In this document: one piece after another, positions 1 to 12,397 of the stretch
Numbering within the stretch: the stretch's first letter is position 1
How the letters are laid out: each line of letters opens with the position of its first letter
NCBI GenBank assembly: GCA_000231825.2
Contig: JH720357.1
Span: 348,767-412,766, forward strand
Reading direction: 5' to 3'
Source: Tetrahymena elliotti 4EA
Taxonomy: Eukaryota; Ciliophora; Oligohymenophorea; Hymenostomatida; Tetrahymenidae
DNA: 64,000 bases
Made by a program: the position numbers and the translations under genes
Notes under the pieces: model-generated
Database searches by the model: none
Told to the model about the DNA's origin: nothing
The model's input: only the letters and a program-made list of their open reading frames with translations

Positions 1-1342
1 TGAGGTATTACATTTTCCACAATTAGGAAATAGACTTTAACATGAGACACAGGTATTTTGAGTTGAGCTAAAAACTCCTCCATTCGGGCAAATACAGTAT
101 TTTTAAATTGGGTCATAAATAAGATTTTGTATACAAGTATTGCAATACTTCCCATCAGAAGTAAGTTGGCTGCAATAAGCAAATACTTTAATTTCACAGT
201 AGAGAGGGTTAGAGCTGGGTACTGCACAACTGACACATTAAAATGTAACTTTATCAATTAAAAACCCATTAGAGCATTAAATGCAATATCCACTTGTATC
301 ACATTTTTGGCAATTATCCTAATAATTAATTATATATTCAGATGTTTTTAAAAAATTAATTTAAAAGAGTTTGGTAGAAATACAATATTTCATTTAATAT
401 TTTTTTAAATTACTGGACAAGGTTAACATGTTGTTCCTTTTATGTAGGTAGATCCTTTGCATTCACAGAAGTTTCCATTGACATCATCAGTTTAAGTATA
501 GGGGGCTACACAAGAATTAGAATCACAACTAGAGTAAGCAGTTGTACATGTGCAATTAGAAGGACATAGTTCGCATGATCCTGAATAATTGTTGAGAAGA
601 TAAGAATTACTACAAACCTTACATGATCCAGTTTAGTTGTCAAAATATAGTAGATTATTGGTGTCACAATTTGATAATTAAGAGCATTTCATAGTTGTCG
701 CATCCCAAGCACTTCCAGATGGGCATTTTAGGCACTTTTATAGAGAAGTAGACCAACCATACTTTTAATCAACACACATTTAGCATTCAGCTTCCGTTGC
801 CAAACTCAAACAGCTTTTTCCACCTTAAATTTTATATGTTGTGTTAGCCTTTCTAATGCATGTATTTAAAGTAGGATCCCAATATCCATTGCTAAATTAT
901 TTGGAATATTTATTTATTAGTTTTTTAGAATAAGTAGAACATTAAAGAATAATAATGCTACCAATTTTTTAAGCAGTTTTCTTGTAATCGGCAATCAACA
1001 CAAACATTTAATGCATTGTATAGATAACCAGGTAACATACAAGAAGATGCTGATGGAATTTAACAAACATTGCTTGAATCAACTGTTCCATTGCTTTTGA
1101 ATTGAAAAATAATTAAATTAAATTTAGTTCTTGCATACAAAATATTACCACAAAGAGCAATTTAATGAACAATTTATGCATTATCCATAGCCAAAAATAC
1201 TAGATGAATTAGATTCACAATTCTAAATCTGACTTAAAGTGGCTGCAGTTGAAAAGTTGAAAAAGCAGTAAGCTATTTAAATCAATACAATAATTGTTTT
1301 GCTAAAACTTAAAATATTTGAGTTATCTTTCCTGAACAACAT
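1..1342 (-). CDS. Cysteine-rich secreted or membrane protein, 3' end outside the window
   Basis: Four exons are readable in the ciliate code: 1149-1342, 962-1093, 414-891 and 1-318, joined by GT-AG introns of 55, 70 and 95 nt; every join keeps frame. The start is the ATG at 1342, followed by a short basic stretch and a hydrophobic segment (TIIVLIQIAYCFF) that looks like a signal peptide. After it, Cys pairs recur every few residues (CxxC, CxxCxxxC, as in NGNFCECKGSTY and CPSNCTCTT), the pattern of furin-like or growth-factor-receptor Cys-rich repeats, a family greatly expanded in ciliate surface proteins. I infer an extracellular or lumenal protein; no enzyme motif is visible. Because the frame is still open at base 1, a downstream membrane span or further repeats cannot be judged. 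Confidence 0.85.
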
Positions 1343-2139
1343 AAGTAAAAACTATTGTAATATCTAATGAGTAAATAAATATATATTTCTATTGTTGTTT
1401 TTTTGTTTATTATTTAATTATAAACTTATTTTCCTTTGGGAATAATAATAAATAAAATTCACTAAACCTATTTACTGTAGAAGTAGAAGTTTATTCTTTC
1501 AATACACATATAATGTAATTAATTTTTTGTTAATCTAAAAAAAAAACAAAATTTTTAAAAATTAACTTAATTCACTATTAATTCATTAGCTTTTACCATT
1601 TATTCTATATTCAAAATTAAATAAATTATTATGAATTGCAAAGAATTAATATATTTTTGAGATTTGAGAAGATTTTGTTCATCACATACAAAAAATTAAG
1701 AGTTTTCAGTACAAAAAATTATTAAATTAGTTAATTGGGGAAGAAAAAGAAAAGACTAAGAAAAAAAAGATAGTGATATATTGTTTAAATCTAGAGACTT
1801 TCTTTTTTTTAAAAGAAATAACCCTACGGGGACTTGATTATTCTAAAAAAACTGCTCAGTTTTTTTTTCTCCCCTCTTTTTCACAAAAGTAACAAAAAAA
1901 AAGTATTTCTTTTATTGTTTGATCAATAACATTTTTTATCAAAAATTGGTAAAATTATTTTGTATTTTAAATAATATCATTTTTTTTTCTTCATTTTATA
2001 ATAAAATACTCCTGAATTTCAGAAAAAGAATATGAGCAAGTTTTATTTTTTGTAAAAATTGATGTAATATTGTATTATACTGATAAATACTAATAGCTAC
2101 AATATATTTTTATATTTTATTTTCTTTTTTAAAATAATT
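1343..2139. other. Intergenic, AT-rich
   Basis: Lies between the start of the Cys-rich gene and the stop of the oxysterol-binding gene. Holds A and T runs and scattered TGA in all frames; I see no gene, RNA or repeat array. Confidence 0.6.
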
Positions 2140-5100
2140 TCAATGATGTTTTTATGGCCCATGGTGTTCTGCTCTTAATTTTCTGTCATTCCTTTAGATT
2201 ACCTCTAATTTATTTTTCCAGCTTTACATTTGTTATATTTTATTGAAAATTCAAACAATTTATTTAATAATTTAGACTGTAATTTAAAAAGCAATAAAAA
2301 ATAATATGTAACAAAAAAAAATTAATTAAGTTATTTTTTTACTCTTAAGATTGGTCTAGATCTTTTTTGGCTAGATAGACAAGATCTTCTCTATATCTGC
2401 AATCTGAAGGGAGAGGATCACTAGTAGAGAGCAGATTAGCTGGTGTGATGAGTTAGATATCCCAATACTTTTTTCCATCAAATTCTAAATACTCAAGCCA
2501 AGATCCTTTGACATTATTTACTATATTTGTCTTATCTGAAATGCGATTGATAGTTCCTCTATTTTTATCAAAAACAAATGAAAAAAAAAATTTGATAATT
2601 ATTGATGAGTCAATTCAGACAATTTTTATTTTTGCTATCAAAATAAATTAATTCAATTTACGTAAAGTAATCTGTAGGGAATTCAGCTCTGCTGAAAAAG
2701 CTTGCACTTTCTGCAAAAGAAATTGTACATTCTAAGTCATTTTTTTAGTCAACAAAGGTCATACTTTCATAAAATTCCAAAACTCTGGTTCCATAAAGAA
2801 GGCCTGTAATTTTACAGGGTGGGAATCTAATTTTACAAATTATTTTTTCTTGTATTTGTATGTTGTTACAATTGAAACAATGCGTTTTATAGTATGTTTC
2901 ACTATGTGTAAGAAATGAATTTACCTGTAAATAATTTCTTATCCGTCATAGAAAACAACATGGTTTGGTCCTTCTTATGATCCTTAAACTGAGTTAGCAC
3001 TATTTAATTTAGCTTTATACTCATAATGGCCAAAGAATTTATATCTTTTTTATGAATCTTAGATGTAAAAGTGAGAAATAGGAGGATGGTGACTTTTATT
3101 TAAAAATAAATAATGTAATTAAAAAATGCTTTATTCAAATAACCATAAAAAAATATGAAAAATTAAATCTCAACATACTCTTTTTTCTAAATAAGACTGT
3201 AATCTAACAAGTTTGAAATTTTAAGAATTGCATTAAAATAAAATAATAACTAACTATTTTTTTAATATTTGTTGACAATAAATAAATAATTTAAATGAGC
3301 ATCTTTTATTTTGATTTCTTTGTGGGAAAATTTTAGAAGAAATATGAATATACCATTCATCAAAACAAAATCTGAATAGCATTTTTTTAAAGAAATGTTT
3401 GAATTCATAATTATTATTTGTTAATATTTGTTTCAGATTAAAAACAAAAATTTTCCTTTTAAAAATTCAGTAATTGGAAATTAATGACTTTATCATTTTT
3501 TAGAATTTTTAGTTATTTTTATAAAGAGTTTTTAGTAAGATTTTAAATGTGTATTTTTATTTTATTTTTGACACATCAATCTTAAATATTATTTGTCTTT
3601 ATAACAAAATTATGTGTTTGTTTGTTATTAAAGAAAGACATTTTGTTACACTGCTCTTCGTTAATTTTAAAATTATTTAATGTTTCTGAAAAACTAAAAT
3701 AATGAGGTTTTTTGTTTATTTAAATTTTTTTTAAATCATTTAAAAGAATTAATAAAAATGATTAAAAATTCCTATTTTATATAATAGAGAAGAATTTAAC
3801 TTAATAGAAAATTTTTACCTTGTATGTTCAATTTCTATTTTTGTTCCATCAGCCCAGTGACCTTAAAAAGTTTCACCAAGGATAGGGTTGAATGGCTTTA
3901 ATTACTTAACAACATTGTAAAGTCCAGCAATCGCAAATGCAATAGTTAATCTAAATCTCTCAATTACATCCTACATTTAAAATATCATGTTAATTGTTTA
4001 TTTATTATTATGATGTGAAAAATACTTATGTGTTTGAAGCTAATCTTAAGTAAATTGGCATGAAAGCCCAATTGTCACATATTCTCTCAATTGTAGATCT
4101 TGGCTCAAAGATTCTCACTGGCAAAGAAACAGAAACTACATCCTTCCCTTCAATTAATCTTTTCCCAACTCTTTTAATCAGCTCCATAATAAGACCTTCT
4201 TAACTTTTGATTTCTTCCTGTTAAAAACGAATGGTTTAAAAAATGCTTCAATTATTTTGAAATTATTTGAACAAAAAGAATACCTTGTTGTAACAGCCAA
4301 TACCTCCTTCACTAACTTTTTTATAGCCTAATTTTCTGTCTTCAATAGGAATTCTCTTGGCATTGGTAGGTACTTGATTATTTATTAGTTGCTGTACAAT
4401 TTTAATTTAATCAGCGAAATCAGTCTTTATTTTACTAGAATAAATCTAATTCTATGTGTACCATAACAGTTTATATTTAGTTATTGCCTTTTTTTACTAG
4501 GATATAGATAATTAACTTAAACTTTGTTACTAGTTAAAAGAGGCTTATTGGTTTCCAGATAGTTAAATGTCTTGTTTTTTTTCAGCTTTTCTCACAAAAA
4601 GTGACTGATCTAAATCTGCCATCATTTAAAATGAAGAATCAATTCCTCTTAAGTGTAATCCATTTGAGTCTGTAGTAACCTATGAATTAGACAAACTGTT
4701 TTCCTAAATAAGATCTCTAATTGCAATTAATTATTAAGATCTCTTTCTAAGAATACTTTTTTCCATATTTTTAAGCTTTGAACTAGTCATACCACAATAA
4801 TATCTAAGCTCAGATCTGCCATCTTACTTAGGAAGAATCAAAAATACCTCTATCATTCTAAAACCTTTACCTTCAGAATCAATAACCAAATAATACCTTA
4901 TTATTACAAAAAAATATTTCTTGAATGTACAAACTTAAAGAAAAACTTTTGTAATTAAATGATTCCATTTTAGTTGATAATGTATTTCTTGAATATTATT
5001 ATAAAATAATAGTAAAATTTACTATGTTTTGAAGTCATTTAGAATAAACCTGTAAATAGATTAACTACAATCAATGCTTTATGTATTGATTGCATTTTTT

Positions 5101-8100
5101 CCTTTTGGTTTTATGTCAAACAAGAAATTTGAACTAAACTTTTTGATTAACTTGCTGGAAGTAGGCATTTTGTCAAAAGATTATATGTTAAAATCAATTT
5201 ATTTTCTAAAACTCTAATTCTTTAAATATCCAAATATATTATCTGCATACTCATTTATGAAAATTTAAGCTAAGATTTCATTTTCAGGATGAAAAACTTT
5301 AGAAGATTTTTATTTCTTAATAAACAATCGGAAGGTAATAAAAAACATAAGAACTGAATTGATAATAATTTTATTTTAAATAAGGCTAAACTAAAGATTT
5401 AATCTACAGTATCTGTCTATATTTTCAGAGAATAAGCCTTGAATTAAAACCATAAAAACAGCATAAAAAATTATAGGCACTTATTTTTTAAACAAAATTT
5501 TATTTTATATTTTAATAAGAATTAATTACATAATATTGAAGGTTTATACACCTTTCTTACAGATTCAAATAACTTTACACCATTTCTATATTTATCAAAA
5601 TGCCATGTTTTGTTATGTTCTTTAATTTATTTCTCTGATATCTCATTCTCAACTTCATGAAGAACCAGCCTAAGAGGATTTAAATCTGATGGATAGTCTT
5701 GCTATTTAAAATCTTGATATTTCATCTAATTTAAAAGAAATTAAATATTTAAAAAGCTTATTAAATTGATTTTTATTTTACTATTCTTGGAATTACTGAA
5801 TTTTGGTTTGCTATCTTTTTATCAACTTTCTTTTCCTAAATGTAAGGTTTTGCTTATTCGTTTATTGACTGCTTTATTTCTTATTTTTGCTAGTTAAATT
5901 TTTTATCTTAAATGATTTTTAAAATTTTTTTATTTTACATCCATTTTAGCTGCATTCAATATTTCTTATCTCCACTATTCTGTTTCTTCTTTAGTAATTC
6001 CACTAAAATAATATTTTTTTTAAGGAGAAATAGACTCTACATAGAATGCATGTTCTCTTTCCTTTTTAAATAAGTTAATTAATTATCAAATTTTACATTT
6101 TAAAAATAAAATTTTTTAAGAAAGTGTTGAATTCATAATTCATTACGTTTTCAACAGAAAGAATACTTGATACAAAACAGTCTTTTAAGTGAATGTATCC
6201 TCTGGGTGTTTTATCAAATTGTGTCTTAAAATATAACAAGTTTTCACAGTCTAATACTAAATATCTTTCATTCCAATCAAAATCAATAGGACCATCTCCT
6301 TTTTTATAAATAACACCTGCCTTTTTTCTAATGATATTCTTAAAAATATTATTTTAGATTACTTTTAATTTGTTTTTACAATTTTACTCTTCTTATAATG
6401 ATTTCTGAAGATGTATCACTATTGTTTTTAGCTCCCATAGGAGTAAGTTTTGGTGTTTGTGGCAAAGAGCCATTACCTGCATAATTATACTGCTAAAATG
6501 AACCATTTAACTATTACTACTAATATGAGGTGTTCAATAAAATATTATTTTGATTAGGATTTATTGTAGTATTTAAAGACAGATTTTGCAAGTTATTAAC
6601 TTCTTTTTGCTTGATTGAATAAAAAATATTACTTTATAAAAAATGAAATTAAAATTGTACATTTGGGTTCAATTTATTCTGAAACCTGTTTTTGACTATA
6701 TCTGATTGTTCAGAAGTTACAGAATTCTCTTTAAAAAGTCTTTAGCTTCTCTTAGCAACTCTATAATAAAAATAATATTATTATTTGGTTTTATTAACAA
6801 AAATAATTAACCTCATATAATTGGTTTGCTTTTGGAAATCTTAAAAGTTACTGATTTTATATGGATACAACTGCTGAGTATAATCATACTTTGCTACCAT
6901 GTTCTTAACTTGTGCCATTTTCTATTCAATAGCTTTGCTATCCATTTAAATCCATCTTTTGTAAGTAATGAGCATAGATTTATAATAATAAATATAAAAC
7001 TTTCTAAGAGTTTCTTCTAAACAATCCTATAACTAAATTAAAGAAATAATGAATAAAATTATAAAATCATCTTAAATAATTACTTGAGATGAAGCAGGAT
7101 CATAAGACATTTTGTATTGAATATTTTTAGTAACAGTAGTGATATTTTTACAATTTTTTTGCCAATTATTTGTATTTTGAATGTTAAAGTTTGATTGAAA
7201 ACCAATTTTAATATCCTCTTCAAATCCTTTAAAATAATCTATCTTTTCATCTATGATATCAATATATCTAATCTGTTTTATTGATCAATTAATTTTATTA
7301 ATTAAATTTACTAATTTGTTTACATTAGGGTCGATTTTCAAATTTGAAACTGGTCCTTAAATAGCTGTTGAATTTATGTTGCACTAAAATAACTCGAACT
7401 GATAACACTAAATATATTGAAAACAAATATCTTATCATAAAATAACAATTTAAATGCTTTTTAATAAAGAAATAAATCATATAATATTATCTAAAATACT
7501 ATTTTATTCTTTTTTTTTGAATTTATTATTTTCTTTTATTAAAATAACGATTAAGCAAGCTAAAAGCGATAAATTTTTTATTATTCATATTTAATAAATT
7601 ACTTAAATAGAAGCAGAGTAGTTGGTAGCATTGTACATTTTATTGCTAATTATTTATATGCCATAATTCCCAATTATTTCTCTATATAAGCCTGGTAACG
7701 ATTCTCCAAGAATGTAAACTTTTTCATTTGGTTTCTTTTAATTTAGAAAATGTAAAAACCTATGAACAAAACTCATCCTTCAAAGCATGATTTAAAGATT
7801 GAATAAAAGAATGAAATAATATTTGCTTATTTACTTGATTAGGATAAACAATAGTTTCATTATTGGATCTTAACAAATCATAATCAATGATATAATCCAT
7901 ATAGAGCTATCCTATTTGTATTTGCTAATTGTGATTTAATTATAATAATAAAATAATGTTAACAAATGAGCAGTTTCTACTTCTTTTTATTTTAATAAAC
8001 TTCAATTTAAAATCTATCATTTTACTTCTAAGCCTAGTGGCAGCTCCATAACTAATTTAATCTGCTTCATTTGACTGCTGATACTGGTTTAGGTAATAAT

Positions 8101-8570
8101 TCAAATAAAAAACTTGGTTAAAAATTTGCTTTATTTCTTAGATATATGAATATTTAATTATTTATTTATCAAAAGTTCACTGCAAAGAAATACCTTTTGT
8201 TAATAATACTTATTAGATAGGATTTATTCAATAGAAAATATACAATAATTATTAAATTGCAAACAAACCTTTTTCTAATCAGTATTATCTTGATTTTTAT
8301 TGCCTCTTTTTACAAATGTCATCATATATTGATCAATCTTATTTACTTATTAAAAACCTTATGTAAGCTAGTCTATATTTTCTTTATTTTAATAGTTCAA
8401 ATTCTTTCAATTTACTAAAAACTATATTTCTGAATATATTAAATATTGTATCAAATATTTATTTGCCTTTTATAACCATTTTTTAAAAAGCATTGATCCT
8501 AGCATTTTGATTACTTTAATCTAAAATCCTCTGAAAGTTGTAATTCTCATAAAAATAACCTGTAAGCTCT
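2140..8570 (-). CDS. Oxysterol-binding protein (ORP) with PH and possible START domains
   Basis: A many-exon gene ending at TGA 2140-2142. Resolved 3' exons are 2140-2221, 2343-2558, 2662-2826, 2925-3092, 3819-3970, 4026-4217, 4284-4434, 4531-4896 and 5552-5725; an intron of 726 nt separates the two halves of the signature. The ORP domain is unmistakable: KPFNPILGETFQG, then EHTSHHPPISHF (the family's HHPP motif), and near the C-terminus LPSDCRYREDL and RNDRKLRAE. Upstream exons read as a PH domain (KKGDGPIDFDWNERYLVLD ... ETEQWRQEILNAAKM) and, between PH and ORP, a stretch with START-like features (NGVKLFE, a Trp, YYLVIDSEGKG). The N-terminal exons (6.6-8.6 kb) encode an unrecognised helical region and a Q/N-rich linker. 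ORPs exchange sterol and phosphoinositide at membrane contact sites; PH directs membrane binding. The start codon is not resolved, so the upper limit is approximate; the START call is tentative. Confidence 0.85.
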
Positions 8571-9414
8571 CTTTAAATTTAAGATTTTATTACAAAAATT
8601 TATGCTTTGATTAAATAATTTTTTTAATAAGACTAACTTAAAAACAAATAAAAAATAATAACAGTTATTATCTTTATTTAAAGCTTTTTTCATAATTTAT
8701 AAATTTATTTGATATTTATGCTGTGTGAATGAATATTAACCTTAAAAATAAAAATTTATTTCAAAATTAACTAAGAATGGTTAAAATAATTTATTAATTT
8801 TTTACTATTTTCATAATTTAAAATACAGTCAACAAAAGTTAGTTGTTCTTTCTTTGTCGTTTTTAAATAAATAAATGTATTAATTATTTTAGAATTAATT
8901 TGAAGTAACTAATAATCAACAAAAATTATCATTAAATTTTTGCTCATTTTTATTTAGAATTAAAAGATGTCATAAGGATGTATTTTTTTTGTAAAGTAAA
9001 TAATAGCATTAAAATAAGGGTAGACAATAACAAGCAATTAGAAAATAATAATATATAATGTGTAAATAAGTAATTAATTTTTAATAATAAATTGTGGATT
9101 TGAAGTAGACTTGGCATTATTTTATTGATTGTTAATTCGCATTTAGCTTTTAGATGATTGATTGAATGCTTAGCCAAGAATATTTATTAAGATTGCTACT
9201 TTAATTTTCAAAATAGTGACTTCTTATTTATCTACCTAGCTATCTTAGATACTACTATTTAGCTTGCTAAAAATTTAAATTAGTTTTTCATCATGTCATA
9301 TTGTATTTATACACATAGTAAGTCCATAAATAATTATAATTTATTAGAAATAGAATGCCTGAAGACTAAAGCATCTTCAAGCAGTCATATCACTCATTCG
9401 AAAAGGAAAGAAGT
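8571..9414. other. Intergenic
   Basis: Between the unresolved 5' end of the ORP gene and the Sec61 gamma stop. It may hold the first short exon and promoter of the ORP gene; nothing else is supported. Confidence 0.5.
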
Positions 9415-9779
9415 TCATTGAGAAAGGATAATGTTATTGATGGGGATGAAAACTAACTTAATCAAGTAACCGACAACACCCATAACAGCGAAACCGAGAG
9501 CACAGTACATGGCAGTCTTCTTTAATTCTGTTTAAATAAAAAAAAGGATTAATATTGCTAATAAGTATTTTGAAATTGCTATTGATTGATGTCATTAAAA
9601 ACAACGTTAGTTGTAAAGCAAAAAAGCTGCTTCTCTAATCATCCTGGCTATAAAAAGACCAAAAAAGTACCTTTGGCATTGGGCTTGGTGCACTTCTTGA
9701 CGAATCTCTTAGATTCTTCAGCGAAATCGATAGCGCTCTTGACAAGGTTTTAGACTTCGTTCTTAGAGTCAGAGGACAT
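9415..9779 (-). CDS. SEC61G: Protein translocon subunit Sec61 gamma
   Basis: Two exons, 9671-9779 and 9415-9527, give a complete 73-residue protein from ATG 9779 to TGA 9415. It has the family layout: a charged amphipathic N-terminal helix (FAEESKRFVKKCTKP) followed by one membrane span (AMYCALGFAVMGVVGYLIK) and a short hydrophobic tail. Length and domain order match eukaryotic Sec61 gamma/Sss1, the small clamp subunit of the ER translocon. Codon use is strongly biased (AAG for Lys, GTC, GCT and C-ending codons, few reassigned Gln codons), unlike the neighbouring genes, which suggests high expression. The intron sits just before the membrane span. Confidence 0.95.
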
Positions 9780-10500
9780 TTTTATTATATGTATGTGGTT
9801 TTTAAGATATTTTTTAGAAAAAGATTTTTGTTTTTTTTTTAATTATTTATTTATTATGCTTTGATCATTAATTAATATAAACGATTTCATTCTAGCTGAT
9901 TTTTTTAATTAAATACCTGTTTGCTTACGTGTATCATCAATCAACTTAAACAAATGATTCTCCACGCTAATCCAGTCCTTAAATTCTTTAATTAATTGAA
10001 TAACTATCAATTGTTCAATCAATCAATTAATTATAAATAGAAATGCATCGTGGATCTATCATCTGTGTATGTATCTTTCTTTCAAAAAATTAAAAGGATC
10101 CATCTCTCATTTATTCATAGAAATATTGCTTGGAAGAGTTATGATATTTCAAATATTAATTATTCTTTTGAATTTTTTCAATTTACTAAAAAATGAAAAT
10201 ATCTTAAAAATAACACATTGGTGTGATGATAACCTTAATAGGCAGTTCTTTTATTCATATTTAATTCTAAGCAAAAAATTAATAAAAACATTTGCACAGT
10301 GTATTTAAGGAATAAAGAATTACCATGAAAGAAATGAGTAAAGGACAATATTTATGAATAGATTAAACATATATATAAATAGTGAGATTAAAGTGATAGA
10401 ATACATTAATTTTTATATAAATTTAGCTAAGCTTAAAAGTTCAAACAAACTTCTTTTAAAATAAATTAATTCTTCTTAAAATAATTTTCCCTTTTTTTCA
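9780..10500. other. Intergenic
   Basis: Between the Sec61 gamma start and the RPC8 stop, both minus strand. It must hold the Sec61 gamma promoter. A 79-codon plus frame at 10069-10308 has no reassigned Gln codons and no family features and is not called. Confidence 0.5.
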
Positions 10501-11717
10501 TCAGAAATCCCACCATTAGACAAGGCCTAGACCATCTTCATTCATAGCTCCCTATTTATAAATAAATCAAATTGTTAATATTCAAACAAATTAAGAGTTC
10601 ATTGTGCTATTTTTAAAAAAATTTTACTATGATTTGCTTTGAGTTTTCTGGATTAACTTCATCTATCTTTGCCACTGTTTTTATTTTAAACAAAATCATC
10701 ATTTGAATTATGTTTTTTAAACTTGTTGGAAATTTTAAAATTACTAAAATTAATGGCAAAAATTTTGAATTTCACTAATGCGCTTGTTTCATAAAAGAGA
10801 ACACTGGAGCTATCCTCTTCATCATTTTACCAAATCCATTCGTTTTTATCCTTGAAGCTATTTTTAAATTGGAAGTTTTAATAGAAAATATGAAAAATAC
10901 GTTTTGAATTATTTCTAAATTAGAGAGAAGTATTTTAAAGTTGTTTTTTTTTTGCGGAGAAGATAGTTAAAAAAGAGTTAAGATAGTAAAATGAATGAAA
11001 TAAATAAAGATATCTTAGAATGAATAATTAATTAATAAATATTAAGAAAAAGAAAAAAAGATACAATGTAGAGTTTGGCTGAAGTAGATGTTTACCAATA
11101 AAAGCCTAGAGTTATCCAAATTTAACTATTAATTAAATTTAAATGAATGAGAGATATTTAATTATTCGATTAAGAAATAAATGAAAGCATTGATAGAATA
11201 AATTTAGCGTTTTTTGATTTTCTCAAATAAATGAATGATTTAGAATTACCAGTTATTCCTTTAGCATTTTATTAAACTATTGTTCCTTCATAGACTTCAT
11301 TTTATACTATTTACTGGACTAGATAAGTCATTGATATCTATTTTTTTAACAGAGATAAATACATTATTATTTATAAAATTAATTGCGCAATTTACTTCAA
11401 AAACAACTTCTCCTGTAACTTATTCAACGAAACCATCATATAAAGTGACTTCTTTTATAGCTACGATAACTTCATTTTCACTGATAGCCTTTTAAATAAT
11501 TAAAACGAAATTCAATTTCATCCTAGCTAAAGAAAAATATCATTCATTTAGATCATATTTAAATGTCAAATTGAAAATTATTTGATTTAGAAAAAAAGAT
11601 TGGCACCTTGAATAAATATGTTTCGTATAATAATTTTGATATATTTTTTTAGTAATCCTTTCCCAGACTATCAGGTTTAAGTCTAATTTTTTCTCTTTTG
11701 GTGCATAAAATAAACAT
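10501..11717 (-). CDS. POLR3H: RNA polymerase III stalk subunit RPC8 (Rpc25)
   Basis: Seven exons (11607-11717, 11396-11488, 11250-11313, 11065-11125, 10745-10857, 10628-10674, 10501-10551) sum to 540 nt and a 179-residue protein. The N-terminus starts MFIL, as in RPC8 proteins (MFxL), followed by the tip domain. The second half is the S1-like OB fold (NEVYEGTIVQQNAKGI, then KNEWIWQND in the position of the family's VWxW motif). The C-terminus GAMNEDGLGLVQWWDF closely resembles the RPC8 ending (GSIxEPGLGLLSWW). RPC8 pairs with RPC9 to form the stalk of Pol III needed for initiation at tRNA and 5S genes. All splice joins preserve frame; the E1 donor is GTGCC rather than the usual GTAA. Confidence 0.92.
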
Positions 11718-12397
11718 GTTTGTTTCTAGTCTAATTTTGAATAAAGTTTAGAATAATAATTTTATTGTGGTCTTTAAATCTTGGTATAAATAATTGTTTT
11801 TATGTTTGCTTATCTTAAATAAGTGCAAGAAAGAATTTGTTTATTTTTGATTCTTTCATATTCAATTAGTTAATAGAAACTATTAACTTGCTTAGATTAT
11901 TTTTAAATCTAAATAAAGTAAATTGAAATTATCAATATTTGTGAAGAATACATAGATAATCATTCCTTTTCAATTTTACTAAGAAAAAAGACACGGGTAA
12001 TCACGAGAATATCTTTTGATAATTTTTAATAAGTAGAATGAATGAATTAATTTATTAGATATTACTAACAAATAAATAAATAATTTTTTCTGACATTCAT
12101 TTGTTTAATTGATAAAATATCTTTTTTTCAATAAATTATTTACTTGAAATCAAATTTGATTTAACAATATCAAGAAAAATTATCAAACAAACAAATAAAC
12201 TAACAAAGAATCAAACAAAAATAACAAACAAGCGAACAATTTAGATAATCAATTATTAAAAACAAATATTTTTATTATTACTCTTCATTTGAAACTACCA
12301 TTTTAATTTAAAACTACAACCAAAAAGTAACCAAAATAGAAATAAATATTCTAAAACAAGTTTTTAGTTTTACATTACAATTAAAGCTCTATCAAAA
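11718..12397. other. Divergent intergenic region
   Basis: Separates the divergently transcribed RPC8 and GOLD-domain genes, so it should contain both promoters. Only A-rich and T-rich sequence is visible, with AACAAA/CAAACAAAC runs near 12190-12240; no motif can be assigned. Confidence 0.5.

Noticed and set aside
6826..7020. A 64-codon plus frame.
   Set aside because: It is antisense to well-supported coding exons of the ORP gene's N-terminal region (DCLEETLRKFYIYYYK onward).
8950..9177. A 75-codon minus frame, MAKHSINHLK onward, with hydrophobic stretches.
   Set aside because: Composition is that of AT-rich intergenic DNA (Leu/Ile/Asn/Lys), with no splice or family support.
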